Assembly: GCA_002943765.1 (NCBI GenBank)
Contig: PQWQ01000004.1
Location: 2,356,001 to 2,420,000, forward strand
DNA length: 64,000 bases
Reading direction: 5' to 3'
DNA from: Psoroptes ovis
Lineage: Eukaryota; Arthropoda; Arachnida; Sarcoptiformes; Psoroptidae
In this document: piece by piece, positions 50,865-64,000 of the stretch
Layout: each line of letters starts with the position of its first letter
How positions within the stretch are numbered: the first letter of the stretch is position 1
Notes under the pieces: generated by a model
The model's input: the letters and a program-made list of their open reading frames with translations, nothing else
Told to the model about the DNA's origin: nothing
Database searches by the model: none
Program-made: the position numbers and the translations under genes

Positions 50865-51627
50865 CAAAACAATGATTGATGGTCATTAAAATGATTATTA
50901 ATTTAATCACAAATTTATTAAAGAAATTTTGATGCTTTAATTTATTTAAATTATTATAATTTTTGTAATTATAATTAATTAAATAATCATTCGATAATAA
51001 TAATGTTAATGATGATAAAATTGAATCATAATAATAATGATAATTATATTTAATTGAATCACTTTTAATACTATTATCAACTATTATATTATTTATTGTT
51101 GTTGATGACGATTTATTTTCAATTATCATATTTTTATTATCAATATCAAATAATAATGATGAATTTAATGAAGCTCGATTATGATCCATTTTATTATGAT
51201 TATTATTACAATTATCATTACTATCGATATGCTGAAGTTTTGGCGATATTTGATGTTGTGATAATTGATATTTCGGTTGTTGATTTTGTTGTTGTTTATT
51301 ATTGTGAATCCTAAAACATTCAATCAATGATGCCATTTTTGACGTATTTGTTGCTCGATATTGCATACTAATCGAACAATGACGACAATAAAGGCATGAA
51401 TATAAATAACGATAATTAATATATAAATAACAAGTGTTTATAATTGAAATTTCATTAATTTTAATCTCAATAATTATAATTATAATTATATTCACATGTT
51501 TATAATAATTGATGAAAAACATTTTATTCACATCAAATAACAATCGTTGATCATTGTTAATTGTAATATTGATATTAATATCATTTAAATCATTTTTATT
51601 GATGTTATTAATACAATAATTATTCAT
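50865..51627 (-). CDS. Candidate 5' exon of the Ig-domain gene (signal/anchor segment)
   Basis: An open frame from the ATG at 51627 to a strong GTAAGT donor after 50865, phase 1, exactly the phase needed by the acceptor at 44644. The exon ends FVIKLIIILMTINHCFG, a hydrophobic segment that would serve as signal peptide or anchor directly before the Ig exon (joined as GD|ICDAKVKI). The 230 residues before it are Asn/Ile/Tyr-rich and low-complexity. Initiation could be at an internal Met, for example MASLIECFRIH at 51336, or closer to the hydrophobic segment. The linkage rests on phase and topology, not homology. Confidence 0.42.
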
Positions 51628-54600
51628 TTTTATTTTTCATTTCAATTCTTTAATTTTTTTTCGATGCAAAAAAAATGAAAAAATTTTCATGAATATTTCT
51701 TTATTTTGACATATTTTTTTCTTCTTCATATATTTCGCTAAAATTTCAAAGTGAAAAAATCTCCATAAATCTAAATATCACTTTTCAAATAAAATAAGTT
51801 TTGAACAAGCATAATATGTAAAAATATATCTATTCGCGAAGACACAAAAAGAGTGCGAAAAATGTTTTTAAATAATAATTTTTAAATGTTGTCGTTGATA
51901 CTGATGTTGCTGTTGCTGATGATGATGATGATGAATATTCTGTTGAAATTCAATAATGATCATAATTTGAATTAATGACATTTAATAAGCGAGAAAATGA
52001 TGAACGAAGAGAGCGAAAAGAGAGAAGACACACACACACATATACATACACCATTGAATTAATGTAAAATTTTATATATTTAAATTATAAATGAATAAAT
52101 GATTTTAATTTTTTTTTTTTGAATTATATTTTTCAAATCAAAAATGACTTTAAATTTTTCTAGTCTGAATTAAATCAAATGAATGAATGATGATCATGAC
52201 GACGACAAATTCATTTAGTTAGTTATACGATGATGATGATGATATATTAATACTTAGAACATGCATATATAGTTGAATTCAAATATATGAATGTGTTTGT
52301 ATTTGAATTCATATTATAAGTATAAATATACGAAGATGATGCACGAATCAAATGACAGAATCAAAAAAAAAAATTGAAATTTTTCCTCTTAAATTCTGCT
52401 CTCAAATTGAATATTATTATTATTATAATTATCATTCACAAATTGAAAAATTATTCCATGTTTATTTCATTCATTTTTCCATCAATTATACATTTTTTTT
52501 TTGCTTAGGTTAACATAATATTCTTGATATCAATGTGAAATATATTTTATGAATTTTCATTTTATGAATATCTTGACAATAATAATAATAATAATAATAA
52601 TGATTTCATTTTATAAATTTGCCGAAATGAAAAAAATTATTTAATATCATAATCATCATTTTTCGTTTTTGATCATATTATTATAATAATAATCATTTTA
52701 TTTATGAATTTTATGAATTCATATCATTATCATTATTTGAATTCAATCACACATTGATGGTCGTAGAATTTTCGGAGTAATTTTTGCATTTATTCCTTTG
52801 ATTCAAATTTGAAATTCATTTCAATTCTTCAATTTGTTAAAGATGCACAATATTCTATTCATTTATTTTCCGTCAAATTCTTAGATCTAAAAAAATTGAC
52901 AAAATGGAAATAAATAAGATTAAAAATAATAATTAATAAATGGAAAATAATTATTATGATGTATTATTTTTATGAATTCAAAACGAATTGATTTTAAAAT
53001 CAAATTCAAAGAATGCGAAGAATCAGTCAAAATTTCTCATTTCACTTCAATTTTCCGTCATTAAAAACATCTTTACATATGATTGGATTTTTCTCTTATT
53101 TTATTCAGAAATATTAATTCTCACACAAAATGATGGCTTTTGAAAATGAAAAATAAGAATGAAAGAATTTCATTCATTCTCATTAAATGATTGCCAAGAG
53201 TTGAAAATATTTAAAATTTAAAAATTCAAAAATTTAAACTAAATTATTTGAAAATTTTCATTTTTTTTTATAATTTTCTTGCCATGAAATACGAATTTCA
53301 TTAGTTCAATGCCACACACACACACAGACAGAATGAATGCTTTGTTTGGGCGAAATATTTTTTGTTTTTGAAAATTTTTCAAATTTTTTAAAAATTTTCA
53401 TCGAAAATAAATAAATAAATATGAATAAATGCAATAATATTCATGTTTATCATTGTGTGAAATTTGAAATTTTTCAAATTTGTTTCTGCATCGAAAATCA
53501 GTTGAAAATCATTATTTTTTCAAATATAATTATGATGATGATTTCATATTAGCAATTCTATGGATAATAAAGCCTGAATATACAAAATTCAATACGAAAT
53601 TCTCCACCTCTTTTACCATCAATTTATTTATTTATTTATTCATCAAATTTCTTTTGCTTTGTTTCGATGTTATTATATTTGAAAGTATTTATTATATTCG
53701 ATTTGATTTGCTTTCATTGTCATTTTTATTATTATTATTATTATTATCATTATTACAAAAAGAATGATTATTATTAATTTGACGAGATGCGAAAAAAAAG
53801 CTTGATCATTGTTTTTTGGCTGCTTGTTGTCTGGTTGTTGTTGCTACTGTGGCTGTTTCTCTACTACCGTGGTAATGATGTTGTTGATGGTTGATGGTTG
53901 CCATGTAGAAAATAATGCTGTCGATGTTTGTGCTTCAACCGATCATGATGATGATGATGATGATGTGGATGTGGATGATGATCGACGAACAATTATCACT
54001 ACCATCATCATCATTATGATTATTATTATTGAATCAAATATAATCAAATGAATAAAGAATTTGTATTATCATTATCATTGTTAATAGTTTGAAAGCAAAG
54101 CTTTTGCAAATGTCTGTGTCTCTGTATTCATATGTATTAGTATATCTGTATATTGCATGAATTCGTATTATTCAAATGTTGAAATGTTTTAAAACATTGC
54201 CAAAATAATAATAATAATAATAATAATAACGATAATAATGATTATAATTATAATTAAAATTTTAATTCAAGTAAATGAATATGAAAAAAAAAATCGAAAT
54301 TGAATAAAATTGAATGACGAAATATAATGATAATGATGATGATGATGATGATCTTCGTGCAGTAATAAATTAAAGAAATTTGAATTATAAAATGAATTGT
54401 TTTAAATTTTTTCATTCATTTTCAACCGACATGCAATGTATTTATATTTATTTATACACGAATTTTCAATTTTTTTTCATTTTTGCAATTAATTTACTTG
54501 AATTGAATATAAACACAGTAGCTGCTACTGCTGCTGCTGTTGCAGCGGTTGTTTATAATTATAATTTTTGTTTTTTTTTTCGTTAACATTGAATATATTG

Positions 54601-55201
54601 ATTATTTGGTTGATTGGTGTTTTGGTTGTTGTTGGTTATGGTAGGCTTGAATTTCAATTTTTTGAATTTTTTGATTTTTTTTTCTCAGAAATTTTTGGCT
54701 ATTTTTTGCCTGTGTTTTTCTCGACATGTTTGTTTGGACAAAATAGGCAAGAAATTGGTTAAAACGGTAACAAGGCTTATTATCATGACTCATTTTCACA
54801 TAGTTTCAAGTTCAAATTCGTAAATCTTTAGTATAATTGAATTTAATCACAATAATCAATGATTGTCCTGATGTGATTATTAATTTTGAATTTTTCTGAT
54901 TCATTCTCAAGAATATATCATCTCTATTTGTTTCTATGGTTTTCAAATTTTTGATTTCTTTCAATCATTGAAAATAACAGGATAAAAATATTTTCTCAAA
55001 TATTTTCTCCAATTTTGTCATAATATGAGAAAACAATAAAATTCTCATTGATTTTTTTTTCGTTTTTCAATCATAAATAGATTCAATTCAAAATCAACCA
55101 TTGATTGTGTTTCTCATGTGAATTGACTACTTTGTTCGTTGGCTTCGTTTGTTGTCGTTGTTGTTGTTTGGTTGTTGTTTGAGACACATTTTCTGGTTCA
55201 C

Positions 55202-55232
<31 letters not shown>
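55202..55232. repeat. (TGA)n microsatellite
   Basis: About ten TGA/GAT units in a row. Confidence 0.85.
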
Positions 55233-55380
55233 ATTTTCAATGAAATAAAGAGAGTAAAATACAAAACATGAAGTAATACAAAACCGAAAGAAAAATTTCA
55301 AATTTTTCTTAAGAGAAAAATAACTATTTTCTCATATATCTATCTGTTTATTATTATTATCATTATTTTCCATAAGTTTC

Positions 55381-55400
55381 CACACACACACACACACACA
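55381..55400. repeat. (CA)10 microsatellite
   Basis: Ten CA units. Confidence 0.85.
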
Positions 55401-55571
55401 TTTTTCATTATTTTTTGCTCGAAATTTATTTGTATTATTTCATATTTGAAATTCATATACTGTGATACAAACGTTTACCATTTGAAGACACTTGTACATA
55501 AAAAACACTCACAAATAGTTCAAGAATCCATAGTAATAATAATAATAATTTTATACTTTGAAATATATTAA

Positions 55572-55646
55572 GCTGTCCGGAAAGTTTTTTCCGATTAATA
55601 CATGAACGCTTCATTGAAAAATTGACAAAAACTTTACGGGCAACCC
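55572..55646. mobile_element. Short mariner-like inverted-repeat element, copy 3
   Basis: 75 bp. The left arm GCTGTCCGGAAAGTTTTTT pairs imperfectly with the right arm AAAAACTTTACGGGCAACCC. It lies in a run of TA-rich sequence on both sides (ATATATTA / ATATATAT), suitable for TA insertion. No coding capacity. Confidence 0.55.
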
Positions 55647-56034
55647 ATATATATTCAAATCTTGCTTTATAAAATAATAATAAAAATTTTCATTTTTTTT
55701 TTTTTTTTTTGACAACTTTATCTTCGAATCATTTTTTTGAACAAAATATATTCGGAAATATTTTCTGTTCTTGGTTGGTGTTGCTGTACTAGTTTTGGCT
55801 TGGGCCCACACCAACACACCAATACTAACCCCAAGAATCGAGCAAAAGATGCCATAAACTTACATAATCGAATGCAATTTTAGTCGTAGTAAAAGTAATA
55901 ATAATGAAAAAATATATATTCGATTTGAAGATGGCAAAAAAAAATATTTCGAAGAAAATGAAATGAAATAAAAATTTATTATTTCATTTTCAACTTTTCA
56001 GATATCTTTTTTGATATTTCATTGTTATTGCTTC

Positions 56035-56068
<34 letters not shown>
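56035..56068. repeat. (TAT)n microsatellite
   Basis: About eleven TAT/ATT units. Confidence 0.85.
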
Positions 56069-59000
56069 GTTATTCTAAATCAATAAATGGATAGAAAAAA
56101 ATATTTTTCTTATTTTCATTTCAAGAATTTTTTTGGTGATACTGAAATCGTACAATAGACATGATATGAAATGTGAAAAAAATGAGTGCTAAAAGAAAAT
56201 ATTTTATCAAAAGAAGTAGCGAAAAGAAATGAAATTAAATACAATAAAATGCAATTCTCGCTATACGAAGAGCATCAAATGCAAAAATTCAAAGAAATTC
56301 TTCTTTCAATTCTTCAATTCTTCACAAAGAAAAAATTCCAAGAATTTTCTCTAACAAAAAAATGAGAGAATTTTATTTTTAAAATGCTTTGAGTTCAAAG
56401 TATCATGTGAATCTATTTTTTGAAAATGAATTTAAAAAAATATCGAGAAAAAACGCACAGAAATACTATTAGAATGTGAGGAAATAACAGAATCTCGGAT
56501 CAAAACAAAATAAAGCACAAAATGTTTAACCTTGAAAAATACTTCAGGAAAAATTCTGTAAGTTTATACATTCCTCATTTCACTCTTTTCTTTGCGCTCA
56601 TTCACATCTTTATCTTTACTAGAATTTGACCATTTGATTGTGAATTGATCGCAATGAAATCGATATGCACGCACACAAAATATTACAGTATCATTTACCG
56701 AAATAATGAAACAAATGATGCTTCGAACACTTTATTTTCAATTAATAATTTTCAATTGAAAATCATGCAAATCATCATAATTCGTATGTTTTAATTAAAT
56801 TCATTCTTATACATGATTTTTTATTTATTTACGCTTATTTGTTGCCATGTCATTGTTGTTGTTGTCGTTATTGTAGATGATTTAATTTTTTGACACCTGT
56901 TTCAAATTATTTTATAAATATTTATTTTTGGAAATAAAAGGATATGATTCGATAAAATTACAATGATTTAATTGATAATTAACTTCGTCACAATATTAAA
57001 AACAATTCATATTAAAAAAAAAACAAACAATACTCGAGAACAAATCTTTGACAATTTTTACAAAACACTTATCATAACATGCCTACAAGACAAAATCACT
57101 TCATCAATTTATATACATTTTCAATCACAACTTTTTTCATGCAAAGATAGCCACCTCATGTCTAATAGCAAAGTAATGTTCAAAATTCGTATCATTGTCA
57201 TCACACCTGTCATATGCAATATTGAATTAAAATAATAAAACGAATAATAATAAACACAGAGACGATTGTCAATTATCAAATGTAATTGAAATCGTTGATT
57301 TTCAATTTCAAAAATTTCATATTCAAGAAGAAAATATTCATTTGATTCATTCATTTAAAAACAAGGGAAAGAAAAAAATATGGAAAACATTTCATGAAAT
57401 TTCATCGGAAAATCGAATCAAAGCATTGAACAACATTTTGCAGCAATAACAAAAACAATACTGAGATAACATGAATCAACGAATTTCTTACGCGATTCTC
57501 ATGTTATTTACAATTTTTGAAGCAAAAGACAAGAAATTCTTAGGATTTTCAATTCTCAGAATTTTGAAATTTTTGAATCGAAATTCAGAATCGGAAAAAT
57601 ATAAAATCAGAACCAAATCCAAGCATCAACAAAAAAAATTTCAAACGAATAAAAAACATTAAAATAACGACGATAATCATAATCGTCTTGATCAAAAATG
57701 ATCAAAAATATTCAACGAGCAATCATCATCATCATCATAATAATAATATGAATGGAAATAAACGATAATGATATTCAATATGGACAATAAATAAGAAAAA
57801 ATGGTTTGAAAATCCATATTTTTTCGTTTTTGTTTTATTTTTGTTATTTTTATTATTATCGTCACTATTTTGCTGGCCAAATGTGGTCAGTGCGAAAACA
57901 AATCGTACGAAAAACACATACAAATACACATTTTGTGAGATTTGGTCAAAAAAAAAAAAAAAAAACAAACATGTCGCTTGGTTATATTGAGCATCTTCAC
58001 ATTCATATATGTATCTGTTTGGGCACAAATCTTTGAAAAAAAATACTTGAAAAAATGTGAAATGAATGTGAAACATTCTCCCGAACAATTTCGGACATTG
58101 AAAATGGATGAATTTGAAATGGAAATAATACAAAATAATGAAATAATCAAAACTTGAAAACTTTAAAATGAAAATTTCTATGTTTTCATCTTTGTCTATT
58201 TATGACGATTATTATTTTGATTATTATTAAAAAGTTTATTTTTCATTATTTTTTCGTATGGACAAATATTAAAGGAGAAATATCGGAGAAAAATTGAAAA
58301 TTTCAAGATGTTTTTTACTTTTATTATTTGATTTTATTTCATAAATATTTTCTTGAACAATTTAGTTGTTGTTGTTGGTGGTACATGGATTTCTTTTGGG
58401 TGCATTTTTTTTTTCGTTTGTTTTGTTTGTTCGTTGGTACCGAAATTCGTACAATAAAAGCACTTAAATTGTTTTGTTGTTGTTCGCTGGTACTTTTGAT
58501 TGTTGGTCATTTTATTTTGTCCAAAAAAATTTTCGTACAATTTCATATTAAACATATTTAGATGTTTACAGTCATAGAAACATACATGGACATTATATTG
58601 TATTTGTGAAATTTATTTTTCAAGAGATTTCTTCATTTCTTCAATTTTCTTTGATTTTCATTACTCCATATTTTTTGTTGTCTCTTAATACGTGAATCAA
58701 TGGAATTATTATCATGATGATTATTATGATTATCACTATGATGATGATTAAGAACATTAAGAATCATAATTTCATTCATTCATTCAGTCATATTACATTT
58801 ATTCTTTACATTTGTTAGTGCAATGATTGAAATATTTATTTATTTATTCGAAATTCGTGTTGATGTCCATTTTTTTTCTTCAAATTATGATTATTTCTGC
58901 TTTCACAGGTCCATTGTGATGTACCAAAAGCTTCTAAAGCTTTTGGAAGTTTATTTTTCTTTCATTTTTTTAAATTCACATATTTTAATCTTGTAATCTT

Positions 59001-62000
59001 TGTATTCTTCATTTTTTTACTCGCAAAAATCAAATGGAAATCAATTTGAATTCACAGAATTTTCAAAGAAGAGATAGAAATTTAAAATTCAATGAATTTT
59101 TTTTTTTTTTTATTCTTAAATTCTATGGATTCAAATTTAAATTCAATATTTGACAAATGTCTGTATTTATTTTTGTCATTTAGGATTTTGTTGAAAATCA
59201 CCAGAATTTGAGAGAATTTTGATTTGGAAAAAAATGTACTGAGCTAAGGAGAAAAAATTCAAATCAGTGCAAAATATTTTTGTAAATGTTTATTGCCAGA
59301 ATTCATTTTGTTTGATGTCCAAAAATATTTCCATTTATTTCATCAAATATATTCACGAATAAATATTCAAAAAAAATTCAACAATGAAAACATATGTACA
59401 CAACAATGTAAATGACAAGTTTGTTGAATTATATTTTTGTGTTTTCATCAATTCAAAAACACGAAAATAGGCAAAAATCACAAAGAGCAAAATATTTAAT
59501 TAAAAAAAAAACTTGATTTCATTTCTCACACATTCAAACAATCACAAACAGTGTTCCACAATGTATCCAACAAAAGCAGCAGCAGCGATAACATTTGGTC
59601 AAAAAACATTGACAAAATTCGCGTAATATTATTAAAATCATCGGAATTTATTCTGATTATTTCACTTTTTTTCGTTTGTTTGAGTCATTCATATTATCAA
59701 TAATTGGTGAATACGAACATTTTTGATTACGTCAACGAATAACACGAATAATAACAGCGGAATCAGCGCGAAAAATAACGAAAAACAATCAAATAACAAC
59801 GACGAAAATAGTAAAAAGCGAAAAATCAAATTGAATGAAATTCAAATGAGAAATATTCAAATGAACATATGTAAAATGTGAAATGAAACAAATTAATTTC
59901 ATTCCGATTCAAATATTATTGTTATTATTATCATTATTAAACAATATCAAAATATCAAATCAATATACGATTGTATTGAATGAATTACAACGAAACATGG
60001 AGTGTGAACAAAGCATGTATCGAACAATTTGAATAATATTATTGACAAGTAAAATTTATTTTATTTTTATTTTCATTTTCATTTTCACTTCATACAAAAT
60101 TCCATACAAATTCAATGACAGCAGCAGCACCAAAACAATATCAATCTTATCTTTTTTTCTTACTTTCTTTTTTTCTGTCGCCAAAGATAATAAAATGACC
60201 ATTTTAAATTCCAAGGAAAACAAAACAACATAAAAATGAAATCAAAGATTGGAATGTGCCTTTCTGTGTTTGCATGGGTTTGTGTATGTGTTTCTGTCTT
60301 ATTTCTTCAATCATTTATCGAGACAATTATTTTTTACCAAGAAATAAAAATCTAGGCAAAATAAAAAATTCTTTAAGTCCATATTGTTATTATTATTATT
60401 ATTATTATAACTGTCTATGATATTTATAAGGTTCGAGAATGAGAACAAAAATGAAATAAAATACAAGAATGAAATAAAAAAATAAAACAAAACAAAAATA
60501 GAATCAACTTTTAATGATCAGTATTATGAATCAAATGAACAGCAACAGCAGCTACAACAGCAATGTATTGAAATAATAATAATAAATGATCCAAAAATTT
60601 TTATTTCACATTTTTTTTCACTCTCAAATGTTTACTGAATTTTTCATTTGTTTGTTTCAATGTTTACTGAATTTTTCATTGTTTATTTGCTTCGACATAT
60701 AAGTAGGAAATATTTATTCTATCAATGTTTTTCAATTATTGTCCATTTGATAAAAGAAGAGAATTGGTACAGAATTTATTGAAGCTGAGATTGAGAAGAG
60801 ATTCAGAAAAATTCTTGAAATTTTTCTCGTTGAAATTCTTTCAAGAATTCGCATGGATTATGTGTTATGAACAAAAACATAAAAGATCTTGCAAACATTC
60901 AAAAATCATATGAATAAACAAAACAAGCAAGCCATATATACACGGCTTGATTTTGGCTTGATTCATTCATTGTTTCATTCAATTTTTGTGGTATAAAAAT
61001 CTAATAAAATAAAATTAAAATTAACTTAAAAAACAAAACACTTGTTCCATGCGTAAATTTCATGATTTTACTCTCTCAATGATTTTGAATATAACTAAGT
61101 AATGATAATAATTGAAACAATATTTCCACTATTCATTATTATTTTTGGTAATTTCTTCAAACAAAGCATACAAATATATAAAATGATCATTAAAAAGCTA
61201 ATAATGAATGGCTGATATTTTTTTTCAATTGCAAATACTTGAAATAAATATTTTTATAAATATATGTTTGACAATAATGATGGAAAAATAGAAAAAAAAA
61301 ACAAATGTATGAATAAACAAAATATTCCCTAAAAATCAATTGTAATTTATTATCTGTCACATATTTCATTTATAAATGTGTTTATCACCATATTCTGATG
61401 CTGTTTTCATAATTCTCGTAAATATCTTGATTCGGTATATTCTGATTCGTATTTGCACACATACACAGTTGTGTACACCAATACACAGAGTTGTGTATGC
61501 ACTTCATACCGTATCACATAAATCGAAAATAAAAAACCCTAGAAAAATACGCATAAACATATGTGATGCGATAAAAGCGAAAATCGCATAAAAACCAAAT
61601 AGAAATTGATATTATTGTGAAATAAGGGAAATTATAATAAAAAACAATCAAATTGTATTTATTTGTATTCGTACATTGATATTCATAATATGAATAAAAT
61701 TACATGAATTGAACAACAAGTACACATATATAAAGCTATACAATCAATTTTTAGAATAAGAAAAATAAAGATTTTATCAAAAGAATAGTATATAATGTAG
61801 TAATGTATTATTAGCATCATTTTTATTCTGTTTGATTCCATTATTCAATATTCATTATATTCAAAAAACTAAGAATGCTAATAAATTACATAATAGAAAC
61901 GTATAAACACGAATACATTCACTTCTTATTGTTTTATCGTTAATTCACTTTGGTTATTTGAGAACTCTGAGTATCTATTTAGCTGGTTTTATGTCTTTTA

Positions 62001-62534
62001 TTTCATTTAAAATTCATTTTTATTTTGAAAATTCAAATAGTCATTATCACCGAATATCACCATCATTAGTTATTATGATTATCAATGACATTGATTTTAC
62101 ACATTTATATGTCATTGATGGTAGATTTGATCCTCGTTTGCTTGGACAAAGTTTTGAAAATTTTGATTTCATTTATTTCATCAAAAAATCGTAAATAGAT
62201 AACATAAATAACATCAACACACCAGCACAAGCACAAACACATGCATTGTTGGATGATTTCATTGTTTTCCAATGTTTCCACTGTTTCACTCTATTGTCAT
62301 TGTTACTTTTGTCGTTTTTGGAAAAATTCTTCTTTATTATCATCATTTCGATGATCCGTGATCATCATCATTATTATAATCATCCTCATAATCATCACCA
62401 TAAATTTGATGATTACAATGATCGCACACACATGGACATACATTTATCTTTTTTTTTTTTTTTTTTTTTGGAAATTCTATTCGATATTGAATTTTGAAAA
62501 GAACACTGGAAGCATTGGAAACATTTGGAAACAT

Positions 62535-62555
62535 CAGCAGCAGCAGCAGCAGCAG
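62535..62555. repeat. (CAG)7 microsatellite
   Basis: Seven CAG units, unusual for this AT-rich region. An open frame through it (62494-62715, polySer then hydrophobic) has no ATG start before the repeat and is not called as a gene. Confidence 0.8.
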
Positions 62556-63963
62556 CGATATCATTGATGAAAATGATGAAATTTTAATGAAATCGAAAGC
62601 AGAAAACACAAGATTAATCATATGGATTTATGTCTTTGTTTCAATTTTAACATTAAAACTAATGATGATTACGATTAGGATCATGATTATGATTTTTTTT
62701 CAGGACCATCAATGATAATGACGAAAATGATGATAATAAAACTGCAAATTATCAAACAAAAATTGACTGCCATAATTTAGTTTATATAATTTTCCATTAT
62801 TTTTTTCAGTGAAAATTTTGAAATTATCAAATATTTATTTCTATTTTTTAATATCGAAAATTGTTTCATTTATTTTGTTTTGTTTTTGTTTATTTATTTA
62901 TGTTTGAATATGGTGAAATATTGTTTTGTTTTTCAAGAGAATCGTTTCCATTTAAAACAGTCCTTGGTCCATTTTAGGTTTTTAGGCTGTCAATTGGTCA
63001 GTATTTATGTGTGTGTGTTTTGATACTGAAAGCATAAAAAGATATAATTATCGTTTCGTTCGTGAAATATGGATACATTTCACAACGATAATAGGATCTT
63101 TTTATTTTTGTTGGAAATTTTCCGCTCACAAAATAATTATTATTAGTGAATTTCATTTGAAATAAATTTATCATTTCATATGAAATAATTGAAAATTTCA
63201 AATGAATTCAAGAAAAAAAACGACAAAATGCAAATCCGATTTATTCATTTGTATTTATTCGATTTCATTTCAATATGTTGGTTTATTTCGGTTAATTATT
63301 TCAATGATTATCATTATTATTATATTCATTTTGTTCGAATATTATTATTATTATCATTATTATTTACGTATATTTGGACATTAATTTAAATTTGAAATTA
63401 ATTCCTGAATACAGGCAGTATCAGCAGAAGCAGCAGCAGCAAAAAATAAATAAAATAAAATCCAATACGACAAATGAAACAATGCATCTCGGATGCATAA
63501 AAAAAAATAAATGAAAATGAATTGATAGGGAAAAATAGATGAAATTAATGATATCTCAATGCATGATATGATATTGATATAATGATTATAAATATAATGA
63601 ATGGAAATGAAAATGAATGAAATAACAGAAATTCTTCATTTTGTAATTCTTTTCCAATTCATTCATTTCATTTCGGTATTATTTATTTTCAAACATTCAA
63701 TTCTCCTCATCATTATTATCATTATTGATAAATCGTATATACAATTGAACAAACAACCCAAAGAAACAGAGATGGAAATAAAAATTGAAAATTGAAATGA
63801 AAATCCGTAATCCGATTGCCAAAATTGCCAAGTAAAATTAACAAACAAACAAACAAATAAACGAATAAACCAAGAAAAAAAAAAAAAACAAACGCAATCA
63901 AATAAATCCGGTGAAAATTTGTTTTTGGCATTTTTTTGCCCCCTTTTGTTTCTCCATTTTCAG

Positions 63964-64000
63964 TCCTCGGATCTATCAGTCTCTGGTATCGGATAGTCCT
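63964..64000 (+). CDS. Possible start of a plus-strand exon cut by the window edge
   Basis: A long pyrimidine tract (TTTTTTGCCCCCTTTTGTTT, then CTCCATTTTCAG) ends at 63963 and is followed by 37 bases of balanced composition, unlike the preceding DNA. Two frames stay open (LGSISLWYRIV and PRIYQSLVSDSP). Phase and family are unknown. Confidence 0.35.

Larger units (their letters stand above)
51628..63963. other. 12-kb gene-poor region
   Basis: No reading frame here has motifs or a credible exon structure; frames of 60-130 codons are Phe/Ile/Tyr/Asn noise or microsatellite-derived. It should include the 5' flank of the Ig-domain gene. It holds microsatellites (53947-53970, 55202-55232, 55381-55400, 56035-56068, 62535-62555) and a mariner-like hairpin at 55572-55646. 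Confidence 0.5.

Noticed and set aside
53809..54051. Cys-rich then Asp-rich plus-strand frame, and the CAA/ACA-rich frame opposite it
   Set aside because: Both derive from simple-sequence DNA (GTTGTT, GATGAT); no ATG with upstream signals and no homologous motif.
62494..62715. PolySer plus hydrophobic frame followed by a TTTTTTTTCAG acceptor-like site
   Set aside because: No ATG before the CAG repeat and no good donor; not enough to call an exon.
51628..63963. tRNA, rRNA or snRNA genes in the long spacers
   Set aside because: I looked for B-box-like GGTTCGAATCC and paired arms by eye and found none; a tRNAscan or Infernal run would settle it.

Overview
This is AT-rich animal nuclear DNA (long A/T runs, many trinucleotide microsatellites) with intron-containing genes whose GT/AG introns are mostly about 45-160 bp. 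The gene set (a Bruchpilot/ELKS active-zone scaffold with an arthropod-style long Gln-rich tail, an ABCH-type half transporter, a Beaten-path-like Ig protein, mitochondrial EF-G2, cystathionine beta-synthase, a WDR86-type WD40 protein) points to an arthropod. The compactness, very low GC and Asn/Gln-rich proteins suggest an acariform (probably astigmatid) mite. The species is an inference, not something read from the sequence.

Layout. 92-7656 (-): complete nine-exon Bruchpilot/ELKS gene, about 2267 aa, with all exon phases consistent. 7657-17719: about 10 kb without a supportable gene, between the divergent brp and GFM2 starts; it holds one mariner-like hairpin element. 17720-20167 (+): two-exon GFM2. 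20168-24589: no gene seen; a 21-bp tandem repeat. 24590-25567 (+, possibly to 25678): two-exon single-pass membrane protein of Shisa/VOPP1/WBP1 type with a PPxY motif and a candidate readthrough stop. 26203-27482: non-autonomous DNA transposon with 25-bp terminal inverted repeats and TA target duplication. 27485-31660: repeat-rich segment with palindromes, two tandem units of about 233 bp carrying splice-like junctions, a diverged direct duplication and fragments of a possible decayed gene. 31664-34093 (-): two-exon ABCH-like transporter with degenerate nucleotide-binding motifs. 36034-37830 (-): two-exon cystathionine beta-synthase. 38447-40831 (-): WDR86-like WD40 protein with one 81-bp in-frame intron. 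42926-44644 (-): three exons of a two-Ig-domain surface protein, whose likely 5' exon lies at 50865-51627 beyond a 6.2-kb intron. 51628-63963: no supportable gene; one mariner-like hairpin and microsatellites. The last 37 bases look like the start of a plus-strand exon cut by the window edge.

The genes are functionally unrelated neighbours (synapse scaffold, mitochondrial translation, transsulfuration, membrane transport, cell adhesion). I see no operon, CRISPR array, rRNA or tRNA gene. The most notable points are the in-frame stop followed by CAA and 36 more coding-like codons in the Shisa-like gene, the decayed NBD motifs of the ABCH-like transporter, and the repeat/exon-fragment region at 26.2-31.6 kb. 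All exon borders are from reading GT/AG junctions and frames by eye. Family assignments are from remembered motifs, not a search.
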